Assembly: GCF_040566555.1 (NCBI RefSeq)
Contig: NZ_JBEWYP010000010.1
Location: forward strand, 1 to 64,000
Length of the DNA stretch: 64,000 bases
From: Sediminicola sp040566555
GTDB lineage: Bacteria > Bacteroidota > Bacteroidia > Flavobacteriales > Flavobacteriaceae
Direction of reading: 5' to 3'
Positions 34,778 through 42,491 of the stretch are shown here, in pieces. Position 1 is the stretch's first letter. The number at the start of each line of letters is the position of its first letter. A model generated the notes under the pieces. It ran no database searches, was not told where the DNA came from, and saw only the letters and a program-made list of their open reading frames with translations. The position numbers and the translations under genes were made by a program.

Positions 34778-35680
34778 ATGATGAACAACGTAAAAAAAAT
34801 ATTTAGCATTCGGGACTTGGAGAACCTCTCAGGGATAAAGGCTCATACTATTAGAATTTGGGAAAAAAGGTACGACCTTTTATCTCCAGAAAGAACCTCA
34901 ACAAACATTCGAAATTACAGTTTGGCCAGCCTTCAAAAACTGCTGAACATCACACTTCTTTATAACAACGGCTATAAAATCTCCAAAATAGCCAAAGTGC
35001 CAGAGGATGAGATTCCCTTATTGGTAAAAGAAATTGTGGCGAGGAATAGTTTTAAAAACCACTCAATCAACGCTTTTAAATTGGCCATGGTGAATTTTGA
35101 CCAGACCATGTTTTTCAATACCTACAACAGATTATTGGCGGATAAATCATTCAGGGATATCTTTTACGATGTGTTTATTCCATTACTCAATGAATTGGGA
35201 CTCTTATGGCAAACGGATACGATCAGTCCATCCCATGAGCATTTCATCACCAATTTGATCAAACAAAAGATCATCGTCAATACCGATAAATTACATAGCA
35301 ATGAGCCTACCCAAAAGGATAAGACTTTTGTGCTGTTCTTGCCGGAAAATGAAATCCATGAGTTAGGTCTTCTATTTGTCAATTATGAGATTACCCTTAG
35401 GGGCTTTAAGTCTATTTACTTGGGCCAAACTGTACCGACAGAATGTTTAACTGATTTGACCAAGTATTACGAGAATTTACATTTCATATCCTATTTTACT
35501 GTTGAACCCTCAAAAGAAAAAATTGATAAGTATCTTGAAGAGTTCACCAAAAATGTAAACCAAGATGGGAAGTCAAAATTATGGATCCTTGGGTATCAAA
35601 TTCAGAATTTGGACAAAACCAACCTCTCCCCCTCCCTGCGAACCTTTAATTCCATAGATCAATTAGTTCAAGAATTATAA
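34778..35680 (+). CDS. MerR-family CarH/LitR-like regulator with B12-binding domain
   Basis: 300 residues. MerR helix-turn-helix at about 8-75 (FSIRDLENLSGIKAHTIRIW), a helical B12-contact domain (about 90-165) and a Rossmann-like cobalamin domain (about 183-280). It keeps W144 and E154-H155 in the W-x9-EH arrangement of CarH, and H194 in ENEIHELG, matching the ExHxxG/DxHxxG lower-ligand motif. CarH binds adenosylcobalamin in the dark, represses crt genes and releases DNA on illumination. Located directly before crtI, it is the likely light-responsive regulator of this cluster. Motifs are seen, light control is inferred. Confidence 0.85.
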   Translation: MMNNVKKIFSIRDLENLSGIKAHTIRIWEKRYDLLSPERTSTNIRNYSLASLQKLLNITLLYNNGYKISKIAKVPEDEIPLLVKEIVARNSFKNHSINAFKLAMVNFDQTMFFNTYNRLLADKSFRDIFYDVFIPLLNELGLLWQTDTISPSHEHFITNLIKQKIIVNTDKLHSNEPTQKDKTFVLFLPENEIHELGLLFVNYEITLRGFKSIYLGQTVPTECLTDLTKYYENLHFISYFTVEPSKEKIDKYLEEFTKNVNQDGKSKLWILGYQIQNLDKTNLSPSLRTFNSIDQLVQEL

Positions 35681-35708
35681 AACTAGAGCATACCACTAAC
35701 ATCCTGAC

Positions 35709-37166
35709 ATGAGTAAAAAGATAATTATCATAGGTTCCGGTTTTTCCGCCTTATCGGCTTCTTGCTATTTGGCCAAAGAGGGTCATGAGGTTGCCATATA
35801 TGAAAAAAACGAGACCGTTGGAGGTAGGGCCAGACAACTTGTAAGAGATGGTTTTACTTTTGATATTGGGCCTAGTTGGTATTGGATGCCCGATATCTTT
35901 GATAAATTCTTCAACGACTTTCAGAAAAAAACTTCTGATTATTACCAATTGGACAAATTGAGTCCGGCCTATAAAATATTCTTTTCCGATGATGTTATCA
36001 CGATTGGTGACCATATGGACAAAATCTGTGAGGAATTTGAGCGAATTGAAAAAGGAAGCTCTGATCGATTGCGAAAATTTATAAAAACAGCCCAGGAGAA
36101 TTATGATATTGCCATTAACAAAATTGTCCTAAGGCCAGGACTTTCTCCATTTGAGTTGGTAACCAAAGAAACGGTCTTGAGAGTTGATCAATTCTTTAAG
36201 ACGATAAGTCAGCAGGTACGCAAGGATTTTAAAAACCCCAAATTAGTATCAACCTTAGAGTTTCCAGTGTTGTTCCTAGGGGCCAAACCCAGTAAAACCC
36301 CATCCTTTTATAACTTCATGAACTTTGCCGATTTTGGTTTGGGCACATGGCATCCTAAAGGAGGAATGTACGAAATAATAAAGGCCATGAGGAGCCTTGC
36401 CGAAGAACTAGGGGTCAGCATACACACCAATAGCCCCGTCGAAAAAATTATAGTATCCAATAAAAAGGCCACAGGAATACGAGTGAATGGGAATGAAATA
36501 CAAGCCGATGTCATCCTTAGCGGTGCAGATTATCACCATTCGGAATCTTTGTTGGAAAAGGAGCACAGGCAATATTCCGAAGCCTATTGGGAGAGCAAGA
36601 CTTTTGCCCCTTCCTCTCTTTTGTTCTATGTTGGCTTTGATAAGAAATTGAAGAATATTGAACATCATAACCTCTTCTTTGATACAGATTTTGAAAGACA
36701 TGCAGAGGAAATCTATGATAACCCACAGTGGCCGAGCGATCCTCTGTTCTATGTTAACATACCTTCGATCACAGATGCCAGTATGGCTCCGGAAGGATGT
36801 GAAACCGGATTCTTCCTGGTACCTATTGCACCTGGTTTGGAAGACACCCCAGCATTAAGGGCTCAATTTTTTGATCTGATCATAAAACGATTCGAAAAAC
36901 GCACCGGTGAAAAGGTGGAAAAAAATATTATATTTCATGAATCCTTTTGTGTAAATGATTTTAAGGAAGCATACAATTCTTATAAAGGTAATGCTTATGG
37001 AATGGCCAATACTTTATTACAGACAGCTTTCCTAAGACCCAAGTTGAAAAGTAAGAAAGTAGAAAATCTTTACTTTACAGGCCAACTGACAGTTCCCGGG
37101 CCAGGGGTGCCGCCGGCATTGATTTCAGGAAAACTTGTTTCGGAACTAATTGCTATGAAAAATTAA
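35709..37166 (+). CDS. crtI: phytoene desaturase
   Basis: 485 residues. FAD-binding IIIIGSGFSALSASCYLAK at residue 4, followed by the GGRARQL loop and DIGPSWYWMPD; C-terminal signature NLYFTGQLTVPGPGVPPALI. It desaturates phytoene to lycopene (or neurosporene) in the membrane. It begins 28 bp after merR and is followed closely by crtB, so all genes up to cruF form one operon. The neighbour at 38468 is a second member of the family; order and length make this one the phytoene-specific enzyme. Confidence 0.92.
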   Translation: MSKKIIIIGSGFSALSASCYLAKEGHEVAIYEKNETVGGRARQLVRDGFTFDIGPSWYWMPDIFDKFFNDFQKKTSDYYQLDKLSPAYKIFFSDDVITIGDHMDKICEEFERIEKGSSDRLRKFIKTAQENYDIAINKIVLRPGLSPFELVTKETVLRVDQFFKTISQQVRKDFKNPKLVSTLEFPVLFLGAKPSKTPSFYNFMNFADFGLGTWHPKGGMYEIIKAMRSLAEELGVSIHTNSPVEKIIVSNKKATGIRVNGNEIQADVILSGADYHHSESLLEKEHRQYSEAYWESKTFAPSSLLFYVGFDKKLKNIEHHNLFFDTDFERHAEEIYDNPQWPSDPLFYVNIPSITDASMAPEGCETGFFLVPIAPGLEDTPALRAQFFDLIIKRFEKRTGEKVEKNIIFHESFCVNDFKEAYNSYKGNAYGMANTLLQTAFLRPKLKSKKVENLYFTGQLTVPGPGVPPALISGKLVSELIAMKN

Positions 37167-37176
37167 TAACCGGATT

Positions 37177-38016
37177 ATGAAAGCCATTTTTGATAACGTC
37201 TCCTTTGAATGCAGCAAGACTGTCACGGAATCCTATAGTACCTCTTTTGCCCTGGCCACTAAAATGTTGGCTACTTCCATCAGGGGGGACATCTACAACA
37301 TCTACGGTTTTGTGAGATTTGCAGATGAAATTGTAGACACGTTTCATGATTATGACAAAGCGGAACTGTTCAATAAATTTGAACAGGATATGGAACATGC
37401 CCTTACCCACAAAATAAGTTTAAATCCAATTTTAAACTCTTTTCAATATACCTTTCATAAATACAAGATACCCATGCATCTTGTCACCTCTTTTATGAAA
37501 AGCATGCGCATGGACCTCACAAAAAATGTCTACCGCACGGAGGAGGAATATAAAGAATACATTTATGGCTCCGCAGATGTTGTTGGTCTTATGTGCTTGA
37601 TGGTATTTGTACAAGGAAACGAACAGGAATATGAGCGTTTAAAAATATCGGCCATGGCACTGGGAAGCGCTTTTCAGAAAGTAAATTTCCTCAGGGACTT
37701 AAAAGCTGATTTCGAAACACTAAATAGAACCTATTTTCCAAATACAAATTTGAACGAGTTGAACGAATCCTCCAAATCAAAAATTGTAGCTGAAATACGA
37801 GCTGATTTTGACCTTGGATATTCAGGAATTGTACAACTGCCCAACGAAGCCAAATTTGGAGTGTATACAGCCTACCGATATTATTCCAAATTATTGCAAA
37901 AACTAGAGAAAACGCCACCACTGGAAATTAAAAATGCCAGAATAAGCGTTCCCAACTATCAAAAGTTTCAATTATTGGCCAAATCTTATGTCAACTGTAA
38001 ATTAAAATTAGTGTAA
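37177..38016 (+). CDS. crtB: phytoene synthase
   Basis: 279 residues. Squalene/phytoene synthase fold with the first Asp-rich motif RFADEIVDTFHDYD near 49 and the second NFLRDLKADFETLNRTYFP near 169; the second has KADFE where DxxED is usual. GSADVVGLMCL is also conserved. Condenses two geranylgeranyl diphosphates to phytoene. Ends at the crtZ start (overlap of a single base, TAATG). Confidence 0.95.
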   Translation: MKAIFDNVSFECSKTVTESYSTSFALATKMLATSIRGDIYNIYGFVRFADEIVDTFHDYDKAELFNKFEQDMEHALTHKISLNPILNSFQYTFHKYKIPMHLVTSFMKSMRMDLTKNVYRTEEEYKEYIYGSADVVGLMCLMVFVQGNEQEYERLKISAMALGSAFQKVNFLRDLKADFETLNRTYFPNTNLNELNESSKSKIVAEIRADFDLGYSGIVQLPNEAKFGVYTAYRYYSKLLQKLEKTPPLEIKNARISVPNYQKFQLLAKSYVNCKLKLV

Positions 38017-38465
38017 TGGACATTTTAATAGGATTTCTCATCTTTATAGGCACCTTCTCCTTCATGGAATTCATGGCGTGGTTTACCCATAAATATGTAA
38101 TGCACGGGTTCCTTTGGGTATTGCACAAAGACCACCATAAGAAAGACCATGATTCTTGGTTTGAGAGAAACGATGCCTTCTTTATTTTCTATGCGGTGAT
38201 CAGTATGAGTTGTTTTTATATTGCTGCCAACACTACATTTTGGTATGCCCTACCCATTGGGTTTGGTATAATGGCCTATGGAGCCGCATATTTTTTGGTT
38301 CACGACATTTTTATACACCAACGCTTCAAGCTATTCAGAAATGCTAATAACTGGTATGCCAAAGGAGTGCGAAGAGCTCACAAAATGCACCACAAGCATT
38401 TAGGCAAGGGAGATGGCGAATGTTTTGGGATGTTATTTGTACCCTTCAAATATTTCAAAAAATAG
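38016..38465 (+). CDS. crtZ: beta-carotene hydroxylase
   Basis: 149 residues, four membrane segments and the histidine motifs HKYVMHG, HKDHHKKDH, HDIFIHQRF and HKMHHKH that coordinate the di-iron centre of the fatty-acid-hydroxylase superfamily. It adds 3-hydroxyl groups to beta-ionone rings to give zeaxanthin-type carotenoids. The start overlaps crtB by one base and the stop lies 2 bp before the next start. Confidence 0.94.
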   Translation: MDILIGFLIFIGTFSFMEFMAWFTHKYVMHGFLWVLHKDHHKKDHDSWFERNDAFFIFYAVISMSCFYIAANTTFWYALPIGFGIMAYGAAYFLVHDIFIHQRFKLFRNANNWYAKGVRRAHKMHHKHLGKGDGECFGMLFVPFKYFKK

Positions 38466-38467
38466 GA

Positions 38468-39934
38468 ATGCCCAACGCCATCGTAATAGGTGCAGGAATT
38501 GGCGGTATAGCCACTGCCCTCCGTTTGAAAAAAATTGGCTATGAGGTTACCGTTTTGGAAGCCAACAGCTATCCTGGCGGGAAATTGCATACCAAGGATG
38601 TAAACGGCTACCGATTCGATCTAGGACCTTCTCTTTTTACCATGCCACATCTGGTGGATGAATTATTTCAACTCTTTGAAGTGGAACCACAGTCCTTTTT
38701 TCAATATTCTAAAAAAAACGTGATCTGTAATTATTTTTGGGAAGATGGCACTACTTTTTCAGCGAATGGGAACAGTGATGTCTTTATCAAAGAAGCTGCA
38801 AAAACTTTTGGAGAAAGTGAGACCCATCTAAAAGATTATATCACGGGAAACGCAAAAAAGTATGACCTCACGGCTGCTCTTTTTTTGGAGAAATCCCTAC
38901 ATAAGGTCAATACGTACTTATCCAGCGATACTGTCAAAGCCATTTTACAGATAGGAAAATTGGATGTGGACACTACCTTGAACACCATTAATGAAAAGAC
39001 TTTTCAAAGTCGAAAACTGGTGCAATTATTCAATAGGTTCGCCACATATAACGGCTCGTCACCCTATCAGACCCCTGGTATCATGTCTATGATCCCTCAT
39101 TTGGAAATGCACTATGGCACGTTCTTTCCCAAGGGAGGTATGGTCCAAATAAGCAAGAGTCTTTACGAATTGGCCGTAAGGCAAGGGGTTATTTTTAAGT
39201 TTAACGAGAGAGTTCAGCACATTAAGGTGGAAGATAAAAAAGCTGTGGGAGCAGTATCGGATAAACGAGATTATATGGCCGATATCACGGTCTCCAATAT
39301 GGACATATTCCCCACCTATAAAAATTTGCTCCAGGATCAACCCCACCCCACCAAAGTCTTGGAACAAGAACGTTCTAGTTCGGCACTCATTTTCTACTGG
39401 GGCATCTCCCGAGAGTTTCCAGAACTGGATCTACATAATATCCTTTTCAGCGAAAATTACAAGGAGGAGTTTAGCGCTATCTTTAACGATAGGACCATTT
39501 ACAATGACCCTACCATCTATATCAATATCACCAGCAAGGAAGAGCATGGTGATGCTCCGGCCGGACATGAGAATTGGTTTGTCATGATCAATGTTCCAGG
39601 AAACTACGGGCAGGATTGGGAGCAACTAAAAACTGCGGCCCGTGAATGGATTATTTCAAAAATCAACAGCGTACTAGGTGTTGATCTTGAAGGGTTGATC
39701 ACCACAGAACATATTTTGGATCCAATAGGAATAGAGCGGGATACGAGCTCTTATAGGGGCGCTTTGTACGGGGCTGCCAGCAATAGTAAATTTGCAGCCT
39801 TTCTGCGGCATCCAAATTTTAGCAACTCCATAAAAAACCTTTATTTCTGCGGAGGATCCGTTCATCCCGGTGGCGGTATTCCCTTGTGTTTGTTATCCGC
39901 CAAAATAGTAGGGGATTTGGTCCCAAAATTTTAA
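38468..39934 (+). CDS. crtD: carotenoid desaturase, CrtD-like
   Basis: 488 residues from the ATG at 38468; an ATG at 38420 would overlap crtZ by 45 bp and lacks a conserved sequence. FAD-binding IVIGAGIGGIATALRLKK at residue 4, GGKLHTKD, DLGPSLFTMPHLVDEL, and C-terminal FCGGSVHPGGGIPLCLLSAK, a form seen in CrtD-type 3,4-desaturases and other later-acting members. With CruF downstream it probably desaturates the hydroxylated acyclic end. The exact step is inference; a second phytoene-step desaturase is possible. Confidence 0.75.
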   Translation: MPNAIVIGAGIGGIATALRLKKIGYEVTVLEANSYPGGKLHTKDVNGYRFDLGPSLFTMPHLVDELFQLFEVEPQSFFQYSKKNVICNYFWEDGTTFSANGNSDVFIKEAAKTFGESETHLKDYITGNAKKYDLTAALFLEKSLHKVNTYLSSDTVKAILQIGKLDVDTTLNTINEKTFQSRKLVQLFNRFATYNGSSPYQTPGIMSMIPHLEMHYGTFFPKGGMVQISKSLYELAVRQGVIFKFNERVQHIKVEDKKAVGAVSDKRDYMADITVSNMDIFPTYKNLLQDQPHPTKVLEQERSSSALIFYWGISREFPELDLHNILFSENYKEEFSAIFNDRTIYNDPTIYINITSKEEHGDAPAGHENWFVMINVPGNYGQDWEQLKTAAREWIISKINSVLGVDLEGLITTEHILDPIGIERDTSSYRGALYGAASNSKFAAFLRHPNFSNSIKNLYFCGGSVHPGGGIPLCLLSAKIVGDLVPKF

Positions 39935-39937
39935 TCT

Positions 39938-40582
39938 ATGCGGGACAAGATCATCACAAATAAAACTACTGTGGCCATAGGGGTTGTATGGTTATTCCAT
40001 ATCGCCGCTCTTATAGGAATCACCATGGGATACCAGGAATGGTTCGTATCCAAAACCACCCTGAACCTTTCCATTAGCCTGCTTTTATTTATTTGGGTCT
40101 ACCCTATGGACACTGCCAAGAAAATTGGGGCCTTCTCATTATTTTTTACAGGGGGAATGTTTGCTGAATGGCTGGGCGTAAATTACGGGGTTCTTTTCGG
40201 AACCTACAGCTACGGCAGTAATTTTGGTCCCAAGTTGGATGGAGTTCCCTATTTAATAGGCATCTATTGGGGCATCCTCACTTTTATTTGTGCAACACTA
40301 GCCACTAAAATAACCTCCAGCGCTCCAGTTAAAATTGTACTTGCTGCCGGGTTGATGGTCTTGCTCGATTTTTTTATGGAACACAGTGCTCCCATTTTCG
40401 ACTTTTGGGCGTTTGAAGGCCAAGCTGCACCTTTAGAAAATTATACGACCTGGTTTGCCTTAGCGGTAATCTTTCAGATGATCTTACATTTTCTAAAACA
40501 GGAAGGGAACTTTAAATTCTCCCTGCATTTGTACATCGCCCAATTGGTCTTTTTTGGTTACTTCTTTCTATTTTTCGGATAG
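39938..40582 (+). CDS. cruF: carotenoid 1,2-hydratase, CruF-like
   Basis: 214 residues, about seven membrane helices, with the DUF422/CruF signature FAEWLGVNYGVLFGTYSYGS, FGPKLDGVPYLIG and LLDFFMEHSAP. CruF-type enzymes hydrate the terminal 1,2 double bond of acyclic ends. It starts 3 bp after crtD. Its end overlaps the convergent crtA-like gene by 15 bp. No lycopene cyclase, crtW or crtE is present in this window. Confidence 0.85.
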   Translation: MRDKIITNKTTVAIGVVWLFHIAALIGITMGYQEWFVSKTTLNLSISLLLFIWVYPMDTAKKIGAFSLFFTGGMFAEWLGVNYGVLFGTYSYGSNFGPKLDGVPYLIGIYWGILTFICATLATKITSSAPVKIVLAAGLMVLLDFFMEHSAPIFDFWAFEGQAAPLENYTTWFALAVIFQMILHFLKQEGNFKFSLHLYIAQLVFFGYFFLFFG

Positions 40583-41278
40583 TTCGGGCAACTGCTGTTT
40601 TCCATTCCAGCTACCCAAAGAACGATAGGGCTGAAAACGGGAAAACAATTCTTCCTTATACCATTGTAATTGTCTGGTCTGCTGTATGGCGCTTTTATGC
40701 TCCTTACTGCCATAAGCATACTCCATAAGGGATTCCTTGTTCTTCCATACGCTAAACGTGGCCATTTGGGTGATGGGCACCTCTCCTATGCCCTTGGTAA
40801 AAAGAAGTCCCTCATTCCCCTCCAGGGAGGCTTGTGAAGTGGGCACGTACTTCCAGAACCTGTACAATAGCCTTTTCTTGATGGTCGCCCTTGTGATAAC
40901 GGCAATAAATGGATTGTCGGGATCTAGTTTGCTGTTTTTTTGAAAAGGATTTATCCCCGACCACTCCCCTTTGGCCGCAAAATTTTTTAAGTAGAGGGTC
41001 CAACATTCTTCACTGTGATTCTTGTATCGTTCTATAAGAGGGGAAGCATTAAAATATAGGTCTGCGGATGCTTCATTGTCCCAAATTTGAAGGACGGCGT
41101 ATACCGACCAATCTGGCAAGGGGTTAAATCCTGCTTTACCACTGCCCATCAATTTATAGAATTGCAGGCCGTTTAACTTGGACATGGGCGCATGACCAAA
41201 TTGCATCATGCCAAAAGCCCATAGTTTCTGCCGTAAACCACGATATCTAAAAAATGTTAGGGTGGTGATCTGAGACAT
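40568..41278 (-). CDS. spheroidene-monooxygenase-like protein (CrtA family)
   Basis: 236 residues from the ATG at 41278; an ATG at 41356 would overlap the upstream gene. Resembles the CrtA family: FFRYRGLRQKLWAFGMMQFG, LMGSGKAGFNPLPDWSVYAV, RATIKKRLLYRFWKYVP and GIGEVPITQMATFSVW. CrtA proteins oxidise carotenoids near C2. In myxol-producing flavobacteria a CrtA-like enzyme is implicated in 2'-hydroxylation, which would match the adjacent CruF. It is transcribed opposite to the crt operon, 4 bp after the first tlpA-like gene. Confidence 0.75.
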   Translation of the reverse strand: MSQITTLTFFRYRGLRQKLWAFGMMQFGHAPMSKLNGLQFYKLMGSGKAGFNPLPDWSVYAVLQIWDNEASADLYFNASPLIERYKNHSEECWTLYLKNFAAKGEWSGINPFQKNSKLDPDNPFIAVITRATIKKRLLYRFWKYVPTSQASLEGNEGLLFTKGIGEVPITQMATFSVWKNKESLMEYAYGSKEHKSAIQQTRQLQWYKEELFSRFQPYRSLGSWNGKQQLPELSEK

Positions 41279-41282
41279 AAGG

Positions 41283-41849
41283 CTATTCCTCCAATAGTGA
41301 ATCCAACAATTTTCTGGTTGTTGCACTATTCCAATCGGCAGCTCCTGTTTCAGCAACTATTAATTTTCCCTCCTTATTGATGATATAGGTCGTAGGAAGT
41401 ACTTTGGAGCTCAATACCTTTGGTTCTTTGGACTGTGGAAAATACACAGGAAGATCGTAATTTTTTCGGTTCAAAAAATCCAATACCTTTTGCTCCTCCT
41501 CATTGGTGACGAACATAAAGGTAACCTTATCCCCATAATCGTTATAAAGGTTCTGCATACTGGGCATTTCGGCAATGCATGGCGCACACCAGGTGGCCCA
41601 AAAATTGACAAGAACTACCTTCCCTTTTTGGGTATCAAATTGAAAATGCTCCATTTTGGTGTCTTTCAATTCCCATTTGTAGGAATCCAGGGGAACTTGC
41701 AGCTCCGCTTTCATCATAGCAGCACTACTGGAAAGTAATCTGCTCGCCATGACTTTGAGTTTAAAACCAATAGGCGTAAACAACATAAGGATGACCGCCA
41801 AGATGAAGGCAGCGTTTATCCATTGTTTTTTGCCTATTTTAAAAGCCAT
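41283..41849 (-). CDS. TlpA-like thiol-disulfide protein with CAPC active site
   Basis: 188 residues. Basic N-terminus then a membrane anchor (INAAFILAVILMLFTPIGFK), and a periplasmic thioredoxin fold with VVLVNFWATWCAPCIAEMPS (CxxC) and a cis-Pro SKVLPTTYIINKEG. Probably reduces or oxidises envelope protein thiols, possibly for cytochrome or heme-protein maturation. It is 2 bp downstream of a close paralogue that lacks the first cysteine. Confidence 0.9.
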   Translation of the reverse strand: MAFKIGKKQWINAAFILAVILMLFTPIGFKLKVMASRLLSSSAAMMKAELQVPLDSYKWELKDTKMEHFQFDTQKGKVVLVNFWATWCAPCIAEMPSMQNLYNDYGDKVTFMFVTNEEEQKVLDFLNRKNYDLPVYFPQSKEPKVLSSKVLPTTYIINKEGKLIVAETGAADWNSATTRKLLDSLLEE

Positions 41850-41851
41850 AG

Positions 41852-42412
41852 CTATTCCTTTATCAGTTCGTCCAGGATATCCCTTACCTTACTATTGTCC
41901 CAATCTGCGATCCCTTCCTTATGAATCACAATATTACCGGATTTATCCAATAAATAGGATGAAGGAACTACCTCATCACTGATCGGCATCTTCTCCCCAA
42001 TGATCAAATAGGTCACTGGAAAGGTAAAACCGTGTTCTTCCATAAAGGCTTCTACAGGTTCCCGCTCCTCATTGGTAATGATATAAAAATCCATTTTATC
42101 CTTATACTGATCATAAAGATCTTGGATACTGGCCAATTCTGCTACACAAGGTAATTTCCATGAAGCCCAAAGATTGATGAGGACCACGTTTCCCTTGGAT
42201 TTTTTGAAGTTAAAAAAGTTCCAGTTTTCATCTTTCAGTCGCCAATCATAATCTGTGATACGTTCCCGATCCGATACTTCGGTCACATCTGGACTAAAAG
42301 AAAATATTTTATTCAATAAAACCTTACCATAATACCCTACAGGTGTTACAAAAAATGATACAATAAAGGCAATAAGCAATATATTAAGAAAGGTCTTTTT
42401 AGTAATTTTCAT
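41852..42412 (-). CDS. TlpA-like protein lacking the first active-site cysteine
   Basis: 186 residues, same layout as its downstream neighbour: N-terminal membrane anchor (FLNILLIAFIVSFFVTPVGY), then VVLINLWASWKLPCVAELAS, in which the WCxxC motif reads WKLPC. The codon is AAA (42155-42157), not a one-base change from TGT or TGC, so it is old and not a sequencing slip. The cis-Pro turn (EVVPSSYLLDKSG) is conserved. With one cysteine it cannot run the usual two-cysteine reaction, so it may act as a monothiol, substrate-binding or structural partner of the CAPC protein. Confidence 0.85.
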   Translation of the reverse strand: MKITKKTFLNILLIAFIVSFFVTPVGYYGKVLLNKIFSFSPDVTEVSDRERITDYDWRLKDENWNFFNFKKSKGNVVLINLWASWKLPCVAELASIQDLYDQYKDKMDFYIITNEEREPVEAFMEEHGFTFPVTYLIIGEKMPISDEVVPSSYLLDKSGNIVIHKEGIADWDNSKVRDILDELIKE

Positions 42413-42439
42413 GTGTGAATTTATTTCCCATCAAAACTA

Positions 42440-42469
42440 AAAAACTCCTGATGATAATCAGGAGTTTTT
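42440..42469 (-). terminator. terminator after aconitase
   Basis: AAAAACTCCTGAT/ATCAGGAGTTTTT, 13-bp stem and 4-nt loop, between aconitase and the tlpA-like pair. Confidence 0.85.
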
Positions 42470-42491
42470 ATGAACTATTTAAAAAATGAAT

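Noticed and set aside
38420..38467. Earlier ATG for the crtD-like gene
   Set aside because: Overlaps crtZ and encodes no conserved sequence before the FAD motif.
40568..41356. Longer frame for the crtA-like gene
   Set aside because: The start at 41278 is 4 bp after the upstream stop and gives the usual family N-terminus.
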